Origin: Cryptomeria japonica
Lineage: Eukaryota > Streptophyta > Pinopsida > Cupressales > Cupressaceae
Assembly: GCF_030272615.1 (NCBI RefSeq)
Contig: NC_081410.1
Location: forward strand, 225,173,415-225,237,414
DNA: 64,000 bases
Direction of reading: 5' to 3'
Shown here: positions 43,601 through 54,600 of the stretch, in pieces
How the letters are laid out: each line of letters starts with the position of its first letter
Position numbering within the stretch: the first letter of the stretch is position 1
Translations under genes and position numbers: made by a program
The notes under the pieces: model-generated
Databases searched by the model: none
Told to the model about the DNA's origin: nothing
Seen by the model: the letters and a program-made list of their open reading frames with translations, nothing else

Positions 43601-46600
43601 ATAGCCGCAGGGACCGTTGGCAGCAGGTGAGCCTCCTATCATGTATTGGAGACACTTGGACATTGGGCACTCTTTCGCGAAGCGGAAATGGGCGGTAGCT
43701 ATGGCCTCAGGGGAACCTGACAGCGGGAGGGATTCTAGTAGTACAGAGGATTCAGAAGTGGAAGATGAGGAGGATGATAGCAGCAAGGCGACGGAGGAGA
43801 GGGTCCTTTTTGCCCCACCCCTGTTACCGATGGGCACACCTGTGATGTCATCTGGAGTGGGCGGCACCTTTATTCCGGCATTTGTTCAGAGCTGCATGCC
43901 AGTTACACTTGGCCCCATCCAGCAACAGGTAGCATCATCGGGACCGGGCCCAACCATGGATGCACTTACCGAAGACATGGCAGAGTCACGGACGGAGGAG
44001 TCGCCGCATCGGGTAGTGGTTGATGAGGAGTAGGGGCTGAGGGAGGTGGTGGATACGGAGCCTCAGGTGCGGTTGGACATTGTCGGGACTGAGGCAGTGG
44101 TGACTGTTTCTGCCTCTTTGTTGGAGGAGCCCATGACAGCGACCCATCCCCCGGTCGTAGAGATGCGTACAGACCCGTCGGTCGGAGCTATGGAGAGTTG
44201 GCTGACACAGCGATTTCAGATGACATTGGTACAACCTGTGGGAGCTGCTGTATTCTCACCTTGTCGGGAGACTAGAGCAGAGGTAGTCGACTTGGACAAT
44301 TCCTTTGGCGAGACACATGTACCAGCAGTTGGGCACGAGGCAGGAGAGGTCGTCTCTGCCATCCAGGAGCAGGAGCAGGGGGATGGTACGCCTCTAGTGG
44401 CGGAGGAGGTACCTTCATACCAGCAGGATGCGGTTGTGTCAGTTCCGCCAGAGACTTCACAGCCTTCGGAGCAGGAGGGGGAGGACATTGAGGCCTATCT
44501 AGCTGACATGGTGACGAGGGGTAGGCGAGTGGTGGCCACTGCCCAGACGCGAGCATTGCAGCAGGTTGTGGTGGAGTTAGAGAGGGCCCTACAGTTTATG
44601 CAGGTGGGTTGCCCCCCAGCCTTTGCTACATGCTTTGAGTCTCAGGGATGGCCGACTACTGAGACGGAGGAGATGCTCCAGGCTTGGATTCTGCGTCAGC
44701 CCATTGTGGAGAGTCGGGTGACGACAGTTGTCCGAGAGATTGAGCAGGTCTACTGAGACGCCTACTATGCACTAAGGCGTACACAACATGAGTCTGCGGT
44801 CCGCGAGGCTGCTAGAGTCGAGTTGGAGAGGGATGTGGCCACTCAGCAGGCCTCATGGGCAGCAGAGAGGGCCCAGTTGTTGGCACAGCTCGAGATGGTC
44901 CGTGCAGAGAAGGCGGAGGTAGAGACTCACCTGTCGGCGGAGCAGAGTGTGAGGAGCCTCGTGCAGTAGGAGTTAGAGGCAGTCACTACCGAGAGGAGCC
45001 TGTTGCAGACTCGATTGGTCGGTATGACAGAGACAGCAGATACCAAAGAGAAGGAGTTGCTGGAAGCCGTGCATATGGTGAAGACGGCTTTGGAGAAAGT
45101 GTTGGTGGCGGAGCGGGATGTGACTGCATGTACTCAGCAGGTTTATGAGCTTCGCGTCCGCCGAGTGTGAGGAGCCTCGTGCAGTAGGAGTTAGAGGCAG
45201 TCACTACCGAGAGGAGCCTGTTGCAGACTCGATTGGTCAGTATGACAGAGACAGCAGATACCAAAGAGAAGGAGTTGCTGGAAGCCGTGCATATGGTGAA
45301 GACGGCTTTGGAGAAAGTGTTGGTGGCGGAGCGGGATGTGACTGCATGTACTCAGCAGGTTTATGAGCTTCGCGCCCGCTTGGCGGCCCAGACACCGACA
45401 TCTCAGCCTTCTACTTCAGGGATGCTTCTCCAGCCCCCTCCTTAGTTTTCTCTGGATGTATATTTTGTATGGGTTGCATTGTCTCCATTTTTGTTGTTAG
45501 TTGTCGGAGACGACTTCTTTTTTGGGGGGGGGGATGATGTTGTTGGGAAATATGTATATCTTATGTTTTGGTAGTAATGTCATTTGTTAGTAGTTAGTTA
45601 GCCGACGGGTAGGTAGTTGGAGTCGCGACGGTTGTGTCACACCCCTTCGACTGTTATATATCGTACTACCTGTGGGTATTGAAGGGTGTTAATTGACGGC
45701 AGATAATACTATGAACATTGTATACACTCTGAGTGGCTGTTATATATTCATGTTGCACTGTTTATTTCTGTATTACTTCTGTACTCTTCCTGTTTACCCA
45801 GTGAGGCAAACAATAATATATATTAATTAAAACACCCACAAGTATCCTTTACTTCATACTAAGTCATTCACATATCAATGCCTGCCTTATGAAGTAATTA
45901 TAAAATCCAAAAGCATGGGCAGCTGGCTAGGAATACCTATAATCTCCTCAAGTTTAGACAGCTAAGAAAAGCAAAGCTTTATTTCACTAATTTTGCTCTT
46001 TGCCTGCAAACCTTCTACAACTTGCTGTCTGCAAATCTCTAAAATCCTGTATAGATAAATCAATTTATTCCCATCTTGCATTCTACAAACATTAAGCTCA
46101 AATGTGAACTCTAGGTGAATCCACCTCTTAATCCTTTCTACACACATTGTAACTCTAAATGAATCACATATTTTGGCTAGTGAGGAATCTGTCACAACCA
46201 AAACCAATCTTACCTCAAGGTTTCCTCTTAAGTGGAAAATATAAACAATGTCCAACCTCATAGAGAAAATAAAGTAAAATGAGCTTCTTCTCTTCCAATT
46301 TCCCTTTTATGAGCTTTTTTGAAACGTTTTGAAAATTATAATTCAAAGTCACCTTTCAATAATAATCTTTTAGCTCCGTAAAAGTGACTTTATTTTATTA
46401 TTTACTTTTTGAGCACTTATGTCACTTAAATTCACCTTTATAAATAATTAATATAAGTGTTTTTTAATTTACCCTTTGATAATTTAAATATTATCTTATT
46501 TAATATTTTCGGCACATCCATCCAAAGTCACAGAAAATATAAAAATAGCTTGAAAGTAAATCTGATTTGCTAACATACTCTGAAGCCCATTGAAAATCCA

Positions 46601-48875
46601 ACTTAATGAAAATTGATATTTTCCAAAAATAAAATACTTCTCCATGAAGTGTGGAAAACGCCCAGAATGTCAAAACTGCCTTTGGAAAAAACCAATAGAT
46701 TCAACTTGATCTCTTGAACACAATGCCACTATCTAAAATCCATTCCAAAAAGGTTGGCACTCTCCAGGAAAGTTGGAACTTCCAAAGATGTTGGAAAGGC
46801 TATAAAAAGGGGACATTACAGTAAAGCTCACTTATGTGTTCTACCACATTGTTTTGCTTTGTCTCCACAATGTGTAAGTGTGTGAGTTAAGTTATGGAAC
46901 TTGTTCACATAATCTTGAATTAATTGATCCTTGCCTTAGAGCAATTAGTAGAATTCTGTATACTCATCCTCCGTGTTCACTATTGGGTGCCATAAGATTC
47001 CCACTACTGTGAGACTGATATGGACATCTTTAAGAATCTATTTATCCAATGCAATGATTTCAATCTTGCCTTGAAACAAAGGAATGTCTTTTTTGACTTG
47101 GACCCTGATTAGGCTTTGATGCTAAAAAATTGTCTCAGCATTCAAGCTGGAAGGCTGCAACAAAGTTGGAGAACCCATATACATCATGATTTCTCAGAAC
47201 TAATTGAAGAGTGTTATGCGCTGCTTCTTGAGAACATCTTTGGTGAGTTGTTGGATGTCTAGGGAGGCATCGAAATATTTGTTTTGGAAATCAGCCATTT
47301 TATTCTTGCTTTGGCATTTATCCTTGTAGTAAGATTTCTGCATAGGAATGCAGACAGTTATATCAACAAGATTTGGAGTGTCCAAATAAAATTGCTTCCT
47401 AATACTAGGAGATCAGGTTTCACTTTCATGATTTACAAAGCTTTAGGAAATCAAGGTGGCAGTCAAGCACTATCAGCAACTATAAAGGCAAATTGAACTG
47501 GTGAATAAGTTGGGCCAAAGGATAGAGGAATTAGGAGCAAGGGGTCATAGTTGAGGAAAAGGAAAGAGCTATAGTTATACAATAAGAATTGATCACCTTG
47601 ATTCAATGGATTTTGCATTTCTTGCAAGTCAAATTTTTTTCTCATGTTGGGGTCATCATTGTCTACTAGTTGTGTATTCTTATGCTGAACAGCCTATACT
47701 AATATTATCAACCATGTTTTTAATCTGGGCAGAATCTCAGTTTGTACAGTCAAGATCTTTACTTTTTCAGTTGGAAAAGCTTTCAAATAAGTATATTTAA
47801 ATTATTGTACTCCAATTGAAACACTTTTCTTTTGACAAAGAAATTTCCAAATAAATTACTTGACATAAATTCTGAAAGTATTGTGATATTTGTTCGTAGT
47901 AATACTAGTATATGTTTTCCTTTTAATTTAAATTGTCATGGTTCTAACCTGGCATATATTTCCATAGAACTTTCAGCAAAATTTCTTACGTGATAATGGC
48001 AGTTGCATTTATCTCTATTACTCCAATGGTTTGTTCTTGTATTTGCATTACACTAAACATTACTTTGATTATTGAAGATGGAAGTATTTGATCCAAGATC
48101 ACATCTATCTGGATATTTCTTTGATCCATTAAAACTTCTTATGTCGTAATGACAGCCACATTTATTGTGAGCCATACAGTGATTTATTACATGAGACATT
48201 AAATTGATTAGTTAAGATGGAAGTATCTGATCCAACATTGATCCTATTTGGATATTTCCTTGACCTGGTTAGTAGCTTGAGTGACTTATTGTCAACCGCA
48301 TGACAATATAAAATTTCACTTTCAGGGGATATAATGACCTTATGTTCTTAATGGATATTTGTCAAAGCAAGCTTGATGTATCATTACCCAACTTGTTTGT
48401 TCCATCAGTCATTCATAATTTTTTAATTAATCTTATTATCCTCATTTTTGCTGTAATACATTTAAGACACTCAATAGTGGATTGCTTCAGGATTCTCACA
48501 ACTTGATCATGTAGAAATTAAAGGTCATGGAAACAATTTATAAAAACATGTAGCTGCATGTAATTTTTCTTATTTGTTTTGACATTTCTCTTTTTTTTTG
48601 TCTTTTAATGATCTGTAGGAGATCATGAGAGGAAAGCCAGCAAAAGCTCATGTTTTGTATGCTCCAGTGGAAGAAGTTGGGGGTGGAGATTGCCTGCAAC
48701 GAGCTTGTCGTATCCTTTGAATATAAAATCAGTGTACTACCAGTTTGTCCTCAAGACTTAGTGTTATGTTTATTTCCCATTCTTTCTAAGTTCCTCAACT
48801 ATTACAGGAGTCATAATTGATGCTTTTGTAGAAGCAGGACTTGTGATGGAAAAGGATGCTACTAGTGCTTTGAAG
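31627..48875 (+). CDS. ASCC1 / AKAP7 2'-5' RNA ligase-like protein, multi-exon, partial
   Basis: Exons 31627-31888 (or to 31918 with an alternative GTATAT donor), 31985-32137, 32301-32413, 32509-32574, 48619-48709 and 48808-48875 join in matching phases with GT-AG borders. They give the order YSHFISLPLAVHP, then IFIKPAMFHLTVLMLKLWNK, then KPAKAHVLYAPVEE, then VIIDAFVEAGLVMEKDA. This is the LigT/AKAP7-like phosphoesterase fold of ASCC1; HxT appears as FHLTV. ASCC1 homologues act with the ASC-1 complex in transcription and DNA alkylation repair; the plant role is less known. A tentative upstream exon, 30809-30848, fits in phase. The N-terminal KH domain and the second HxT exon are not found, so the gene is partial in the window. 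A short TCTGTAGACTTC stretch in exon 1 would fit better in another frame, hinting at an indel. Confidence 0.85.
34157..35625 (+). mobile_element. Solo LTR (TGTAATGTCCCC family)
   Basis: Begins TGTAATGTCCCC and ends GGGGACATTTCA, an imperfect 12-bp inverted terminus of TG...CA type. It is flanked by the 5-bp duplication caaac (34152-34156, 35626-35630). No PBS or coding region follows, so it is a solo LTR left by recombination. Strand is assumed. Confidence 0.82.
35800..36087 (+). mobile_element. 5' LTR of element C
   Basis: 288 bp, TG...CA. A TATA-like TTATATAT sits at 35916-35923, about 170 bp from the LTR end. The 3' copy differs by a replaced stretch (about 30 bp around 35990-36025) and a few substitutions. 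Confidence 0.92.
36090..36102 (+). other. Primer-binding site of element C (degenerate)
   Basis: TGGTGCCGTTGCC starts two bases after the LTR. It equals the tRNA-Asp-type PBS of element B except for one C-to-T change and a lost 3' end. Confidence 0.65.
36147..38432 (+). pseudogene. Element C gag
   Basis: One phase from an ATG at 36147 carries the whole gag, broken by UGA 36273, UAG 36441, UAG 36699, UAG 37377, UGA 37944 and UAG 38430. An AT-rich stretch of about 160 bp (36511-36672) looks like an insertion. The capsid core is near 37170-37480 (KFNGEGKEDL, TLRGVAIDWY). Four zinc-knuckle-like motifs follow: CTECKEEGHTKGTC (37829), ICQVMGHSTKDC (first Cys replaced, about 37892), CRACNQWGHFACDC (38141) and CRWCGPGDHEDVNC (38210). 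An N-rich tract (N7) lies before the third. Confidence 0.87.
38433..39656 (+). pseudogene. Element C protease and pol N-terminus
   Basis: Same phase as gag. The aspartic protease site is VDGGSGVNVLP (about 38730) with the second conserved GYDAILGRGWL (about 38936). A long acidic linker follows. The frame loses register near 39555, where the conserved VPPELC segment switches to the RT frame (a one-base indel), and stops at 39656. Confidence 0.85.
39541..41058 (+). pseudogene. Element C reverse transcriptase - RNase H
   Basis: A 505-codon frame. The RT has ICVDFWYLN, FMDGFSGYNQI, MPFGLCNAPATFQR and the catalytic FLDDW (about 40050). RNase H keeps its first Asp (VHVDASNYAIG), then TKREALGMVYAVQKFRHY and YVDHQAL. 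No second RNase H is present, in contrast to element A. The frame ends in UAG at 41056-41058 and resumes in phase. Confidence 0.88.
41059..42191 (+). pseudogene. Element C integrase
   Basis: HHCC zinc finger (AHEGPAGGHMG ... CDTCQRAG) and D,D,E core (WGLDFVGPL, TSDRGGHF, ANGQVEATNK). A frameshift near 41765 moves the C-terminal part to another phase (AEFMVPSLRIAVEN, then RWLGPFKVR). UAG at 42060-42062 interrupts it and the domain ends at UGA 42189-42191. Confidence 0.87.
42280..42440 (+). repeat. CCACCG/CGGTGG inverted-word cluster between pol and ORF3
   Basis: The words ccaccg and cggtgg alternate many times at about 10-20 bp spacing, so almost any pair can form a GC-rich stem. It lies just after an A-run (42246-42261) and about 90 bp after the integrase stop. 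Confidence 0.65.
42711..45445 (+). pseudogene. Element C ORF3 (plant-transposon-protein-like domain plus coiled coil)
   Basis: One phase from ATG 42711, interrupted by UAG 42957, UGA 43023, UAG 43512, UAG 43602, UAG 44031, UGA 44754 and UAG 44967. Residues ~100-300 (to about 43600) form a domain with FTRVFGIPGRQG, an ALPQIMLMNGLMNG block and VYDWAALLAERMYEFL. These match in order the VFKIPP, VFEPWMYQ and ISWGEIIS blocks of ORF3 in element A. Next come a Ser/Glu-rich acidic linker and a long Glu/Ala/Gln-rich coiled coil (about 44540-45400). It occupies the env-like position of Athila-type elements. No signal peptide or membrane segment is visible, so it does not look like an envelope. Function unknown. 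Confidence 0.8.
44945..45380 (+). repeat. 218-bp tandem duplication in element C ORF3
   Basis: 44945-45162 and 45163-45380 are nearly identical. 218 is not a multiple of three, so the second copy is out of frame. Both copies carry the same CAGTAG nonsense site, so the duplication came after that mutation. Confidence 0.9.
45524..45537 (+). other. Polypurine tract of element C
   Basis: Ten G followed by ATGA immediately before the 3' LTR TGTTG. Its position and purine run fit the plus-strand primer. Confidence 0.8.
45538..45812 (+). mobile_element. 3' LTR of element C
   Basis: 275 bp, same ends as the 5' copy. A short block (ggctgttatatattcatg) replaces about 30 bp of the 5' LTR. Confidence 0.92.
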
Positions 48876-49870
48876 GTACAAGTTCTCAAAACATTTGGTA
48901 GTTGAGTGTCCTTTTTTTCTAATCGAAGTCCACTCTTGTTGAATAAGGTAATTGCATTACTGAAAAGTGTGGTAAAGATGAGTATACTTGAAGATGAGAT
49001 ATTGTGTTGACACAAAGATATATTGATCGCTTTGTTTTCAGTGCCAATATAATATATTGCCAAGGTATTTCAATGGAAAATAACACTAAGGGTTGTTTTC
49101 TTAGTTAATTCTCACACCAATTTAGTCTACAGTGATTAGAATGAAGGGAAAGGAAACATAATACTCATTACATTCATTCACATCATAACAGAAAGATAAA
49201 TAGGCACACCAAGACATGAGAAAGGCAGAAGAAGGTAAGACCTCTAACTGATTTTAGATTAGATGCATGAGATTAGAGCATGATATCTTAGGAATACACA
49301 TGTCAAAATCAATCCAAATGCACCTAACTCCTCAAAAATTTCTAGAATTGACAATATAGTTGGATCTGATGAGCTATCATACACGTTTGATCAGTTACAA
49401 TGTCAAACTAGTTTATACTTACATTCTAAATGCAGGACAAGCACACTTCACAATCTCTGTTAAACCCTACTGAAACAACCTCATTCACTCTTGTGACTAG
49501 TACTAATCATAGTAGCATTAATTGTTTGGGGAATTAATCAGCAAAACAAAAGTATAGGATTTTTTGAAAAAATCGGATTTACAAAAAAACGTAAAAAATT
49601 GCAAAAAAACAATCAGAAACTATTTTTTTTATATTTAAGGGCATTTCCATAGCATAGAGATATTTTAGGCAAATAAAATAGACACTTCAACACATGAATT
49701 GTGGAAAATAGATTTTCGTTGTTTATATTCATATCGCTGATTACATTGCACAAAACATACCACAACATAAATAATATCTAGATGGTGATAGATGTCAAAA
49801 TGTCGATTACAATATAGTTTGAGACTTTGTACAAAGTCAACTTGTAAACTAAGTACAAAATTCCAATAAA
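48876..49870 (+). other. Start of next intron of the ASCC1-like gene; nothing recognised
   Basis: A GTACAAG donor follows the last exon at 48875. No continuing exon was found up to position 64000, so this intron would exceed 15 kb. The first kilobase is AT-rich and featureless. Confidence 0.5.
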
Positions 49871-49875
49871 TCAAT

Positions 49876-51646
49876 TGTTATGTCCCCATTTTAGGCTGAC
49901 ATCAGATGATGTGTCGTTAGCCTGTTTTGCCTTGGTCCCGAGGGCTAACCAGGACTTTACAGGGATCAAAGAGGGATTTGGCCTAGGCAATTTCAGTTTT
50001 AGGCCAATCGGAGTTGTTTTGGCAGGGTTTCCAAATACATACTATTTATAGAAAGTCAACAGTGGTTGGGAATATTTGATGCATTTTATGATGTCAGTAT
50101 TTTGGTGAACTTAATTTTTCATCAAGTCTGCAAAAATTAATGAGCCATTAATTCATTGGGCGATTATGTAAAAATTATTGAAGTTAAAGTTAAATATTTA
50201 ACTTCAATGAAATATTAATGCTGGGACTAATGTTTTTAAGGGAAAAATTAAAAGTTCCCTTTAATGAGGAGACATAAGGGGGATAATATTATTTTATTAT
50301 AACTTGTTTAGTCCCACATTTATGGTGCATTGGGATTTGTGCCCAAAAAGTATTATAAATGAGAGCTTTTAATGCTGAAAAGAGCACCTTGGAAATTGTG
50401 TACTTTTGGGATTTGTGTTTCTGGATTCAATTCTGGAAATCTTTTGGCTCTTGAGGACGTAATCGCTCTTGGGTAACATTTCCTACACTTGAATAACATC
50501 AGGCTTGGGAAATCATAAAAGTAAATTGCAAAGTTGTGCGTAATGGTAATGAGATCATTCTACAGGATGAAGCTAAAGTAGTTGCAGGGATTTTTTCTAG
50601 CTGGTAAGAGTTCTTTGATGAATAGAAGGGCATTGGTATTTATATTTTGATTCCAAGTTTGCCAAGCTAAGGAATATGCTGGCTATAGTGGCTGTCCTTC
50701 ACTCTATTTTCAGCGCTGAAGTTAATACTCAGGTAGCACGATTTTTGGTTAAGAGTTTTTGCATACAACTCCAGCTAAGCGACAGTTATCACAAAGGAAC
50801 ATCCACCAGCAGTTGTTTTGGGTGCATCGCACAACATTCAGGTCATATAACTGAGTCTCATCCATGGTTGACTTGGATGCATATGTTAGAGATTCAGCTA
50901 AGTGATTGGGTGCAGTATGGGAGGCACTAGCCTGGGAAAAGACTATCGACCATCATCATTAGTGGTGTTGGGTGAATAGAGGAGTCGCAGCCTGTATTCG
51001 CAGCAATAAATCTGCCTATGCCTTGGACGTGACAGTGAAGAGACACTGGGAATTACCTGCAGCAAACAACATAGACAACGACTGGGAAATGCCCACAACA
51101 GCGATTCAAAAATTGGTATTCCACAAACAATAGACCAATATGCAGTGAACAGCAGGCTGGGCTTAGTACGAGTTAAGGAAGGAAGTCGTGGAATACACCA
51201 GCATCAACATCATTTTCAGCGAATATTTTACCAGGTTCTTCATGATTGTTTGCATGGAAATTGTATTTGGTTTATTCACCACAAGTTGAGTGGTCAATAC
51301 ATTGCTTAGTTATGGTGCAATATTTAATATTGAGTTGTTTGTTGAAGTTGGATTGCTGTTAATTAGTTGCTGATTGGAATTAATTTCTAAGTCTCATTTA
51401 TCAGTAGTAATATGAAACTGATGTGAAATCAATATGCTTGCCATCTTGGCCATTAAATGTTTAGCTAGAAATTTAATGCATGCCAACTATTTGTTGAAAT
51501 TCCAAAACAAGATTGGGAATAAATTGGATGTGTGGCATTACAAAATTCAGAAATAATAGACATTGAGGGGTTGTTTGCCAAGTGTTTGTCAAAATGACAA
51601 CACATACAGACTAATATATTAAGCAGAAGGGACAAGGGTTCTTACA
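49876..51646 (+). mobile_element. Solo LTR (TGTTATGTCCCC family)
   Basis: Starts TGTTATGTCCCC, ends GGGTTCTTACA, with the 5-bp duplication tcaat on both sides (49871-49875, 51647-51651). A TATA-like TATTATAAAT lies near 50350. Its first 12 bases almost equal those of the solo LTR at 34157, so the two are probably related families. It ends only about 20 bp from the hAT transposase stop codon. Confidence 0.8.
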
Positions 51647-51667
51647 TCAATTGTATGCAATGACATG

Positions 51668-54600
51668 CTAGAGGGCAGGAGGCCTTGATAATGAAGCTCC
51701 CGGGTGAGAGCCTATCCTAGCTCGTTCAATCCATTTAGGATCCAAGTTGGCTTCTGTCATGAGATCAAAATCTTCAGGCACAAGCGGAGTATTACCATCA
51801 GCAACAACAACAACAACAACAATCAACTCAAACTCTGGATCTATCTCATCGAGGTCAATTGGCTCGTCTTCCTCAATAGTTCCTGATTTTGCCTATGTAG
51901 AAATTAGTCTTTGCTTTACAAGTGAGAAACACAATGAATAGTGAATACAATTTCAACTACTGCAACTATGTATTAATATTCTTACCTTGAGCTTTCTTTA
52001 TCTTCAAGCAAAGGTTGTGGTGAACAAATACCAAGTCATTCATCCATTCTTGTGTTAGGCGGTTGCATTTCTTGGAATGTATGTGTACAAAAACACTCCA
52101 ATTACACTCACAAGCTGATGAGCTACATGGTTGGCTCAAAATGCGCACCCCAGTCCACCTTAAATTTGGTAATATGTCTCCAAAACAAGCCCATCATTGA
52201 GCTGAAAAACACATTATGGAGATGATATTGTAAGACTAAGAATATCTTAAAATCTTAACAAACTTAATGAGCATGTTGGCAAAACAAATAGATTGTCAAA
52301 AGTTTATACTCTATTACCTGGTTGGACGATCTTTCTACCTTGCATAGCAGCCGTAGAAGAGAGAAAACCCTTAGCCTACTCGTACATTTCCAACTCTAAC
52401 GTAGCTGCATCAAATTATCTTGGTTTGGAAACATTTTGTCCATGCACTTGAAAGAGCCTTGTTTGATCTTAGCATTAATATCCATGAATGAAGTCTGGTA
52501 GAATAACAATGGATCGAGAAAGTATCCCGCAACATGGAGAGGAGTGTGCATCTGTCCATCCCATCTCCTATCAATTATGTCCCACAACGGCGTATACCTC
52601 TCCCTGTTATTTCCCAACTTACTCCTTATCACCTCCTCGGCCTATCCATTGCCTCATACACATATCCAATGGGGGGGTTTTCCCCATCCACTAGTCTCAA
52701 GACTTTTACTAGAGGCTCTGAAAATTCTACAATTTGTTCAATCTATTCCCAAAAGCTGGTAGAATACATGTACTCTGCCACTGCTATGCCATTTGATTGA
52801 TTTGTGAAGCCAGACTCCATCCACTTAGTTGAAACAAACATTCGCCTCAAATTACTTTTTTGTTCGCATAGTTTCTGTAATGCAAGAAAGTGTGTTGCAA
52901 ATCTTGTCACCCCTAGTCGAAATAGCTCCTTGCCTCCTTTGAAAGAGCACATTATAGCCAAAATCCTCATGTGATTATAAATAAATTTGGTAACCTTGTG
53001 AGCCTTTTGCAATGCCTCCTTAACCCATTCAATTTTTCCAATGTCCTCTAGGGTTAGATCAGGGCAATGTGCTGCACATGGTGTAAAAAACATAGAAGGG
53101 TATTTATCGATCAGAAGTCTCTCAGCGGCAACACAAGCAGCAGCAGCATTGTCTGTGATAAATTGAACCACATTTTGTGACCCTACATCTGTAACTACCA
53201 TGTCATACATCTCAAACAATGCAGCTGTGGATTTCATTATATTAGATGTATCCACAAATTTCAAAAAAATAATGCCAATCTCACAAGAGACAAGGAAGTT
53301 AATGAGAGTTTGTTTCCTTTTATCTATCTGTTGACGTGTATTTTGTACACTATCAAACACAGAATAAAATACCTAAAGGTACCTTATCCTCTCTTGAGTA
53401 AAGCCTCTGATTGCTAAAGATATCGCAAAAAAGGATCAATCAGGATGACTTCAAGGTTCTTGTATGTAGGGTTTCTACGTGTGGATAAGCTCTTTGTGGT
53501 ATGATGTGATTTGCTGGAATCACAAGGGGACTTACATTTGATGCCTGAACTTCTGATCTGCTTTGAATATTGCTGGAACACAGACTCTTGCCAGCTTTGA
53601 TTTGAAAAAAAGGAAAAAAAACGAGGGCAAGGAGAGAATCTAATCCTAATACTAAGGAATGTAGGAGCAATGATTGATCTTTGATGAAATTCTAACTAGG
53701 TCTTGTTTTACATCGCAAGACCATCTCTACAAGGCTAGTGCGATCTTCGAAGGAAAGCTTTATGATGTTCAAATCATCACTGCAGGCATAGACACCATCA
53801 GGTTGATGCATATCAATGAAGAAGTGACAATTGAAGTTAAGCTTAAGCTGAATGATTCCAGTTGACTACGCAAGGCAAGTCTGCAATCAACAAACTGCTA
53901 GTAGTATGGATATACGAATTCCACCATCAATCAAGCACATTTCTTCCATTCATCTAATAACATGAAATCAAATATGAGAAGTATAAAGACCATGCAAATT
54001 GTCAAATCGACCCATAAATTTCACCATTTCTTCAATGAAGTTACAAGTCTTTTACAACATCTTGGCAACAATTTTTGCCTTCTCTCTCTACTCTATTCTA
54101 ATTGCTATTCTAATCACCTTCTAACTACTCTCTATTCACTAACTCCTTTCTAACTGCTTTCAACTCTCTCTAACTATTCTAACTATTCCTTTACAAAATG
54201 AAATGTCAGGGCTTATATAGTGCCCTCAATACAATTCGATGGCTTAGATCAATTCGAGATCAATGGCCAAGATTCAACAATGAAAACCCTAATTAGGGTT
54301 TGTTACAACCATTACATAACATTTAATGCTTGACCAATGATAAAATTGTATTGCTTGGACACATGTCCTCTCTAGGAAATTCCACCAATGGATAGCTGGG
54401 GTAGGTACATCGGAGTTTGTGCCACCTTCCATGAGTTAGGTACATTGAATCTAGACATGCGGAGGTGGAACAATCCAACTGGATGAGCGATGACTGGGAT
54501 GCCACCTTGTCTGACACTTGTAACTTGGTAGATATTCAACTTAATGTTGTTGAGAAGCTAGCTTTAATTAATTCATCTGGAACTATTTGCTTCCTCAACG

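Larger units (their letters stand above)
35800..45812 (+). mobile_element. Element C: full-length, decayed Ty3/Gypsy retrotransposon with extra 3' ORF
   Basis: LTRs at 35800-36087 and 45538-45812 share TGTTGT(C/T)GGGAAAT starts and GAGGCAAACA ends. The 5-bp duplication is ataat (35795-35799, 45813-45817). A PBS-like site follows the 5' LTR and a G-run polypurine tract precedes the 3' LTR. Order: gag with four zinc-knuckle-like motifs, protease, RT, RNase H, integrase, then ORF3 (42711-45445). At least 15 in-frame stops (11 UAG, 4 UGA), two frameshifts and a 218-bp duplication make it inactive. Athila/Tat branch; exact lineage not resolved. GC content is clearly higher than the surrounding intron. 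Confidence 0.92.
32575..48618 (+). other. 16-kb intron of the ASCC1-like gene
   Basis: Donor GTAAGA follows the KGL codons at 32574; acceptor CTGTAG precedes the EIMRGKP exon. The intron carries a solo LTR and the complete element C in the sense orientation. Stretches 32575-34151 and 45818-48618 show no recognisable feature. A ctataaaaaggggacattac word at ~46800 resembles LTR promoters of this genome but could not be bounded. Confidence 0.8.

Noticed and set aside
42711-45445. Envelope gene, because of the position after pol
   Set aside because: No signal peptide, membrane segment or Cys-rich ectodomain; the visible domains are a plant-transposon-type domain and coiled coil.
46190-46835. Possible further solo LTR (TGTCACAACC ... 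GGGGACATTACA)
   Set aside because: No matching 5-bp flanks were found for any pair of ends tried.
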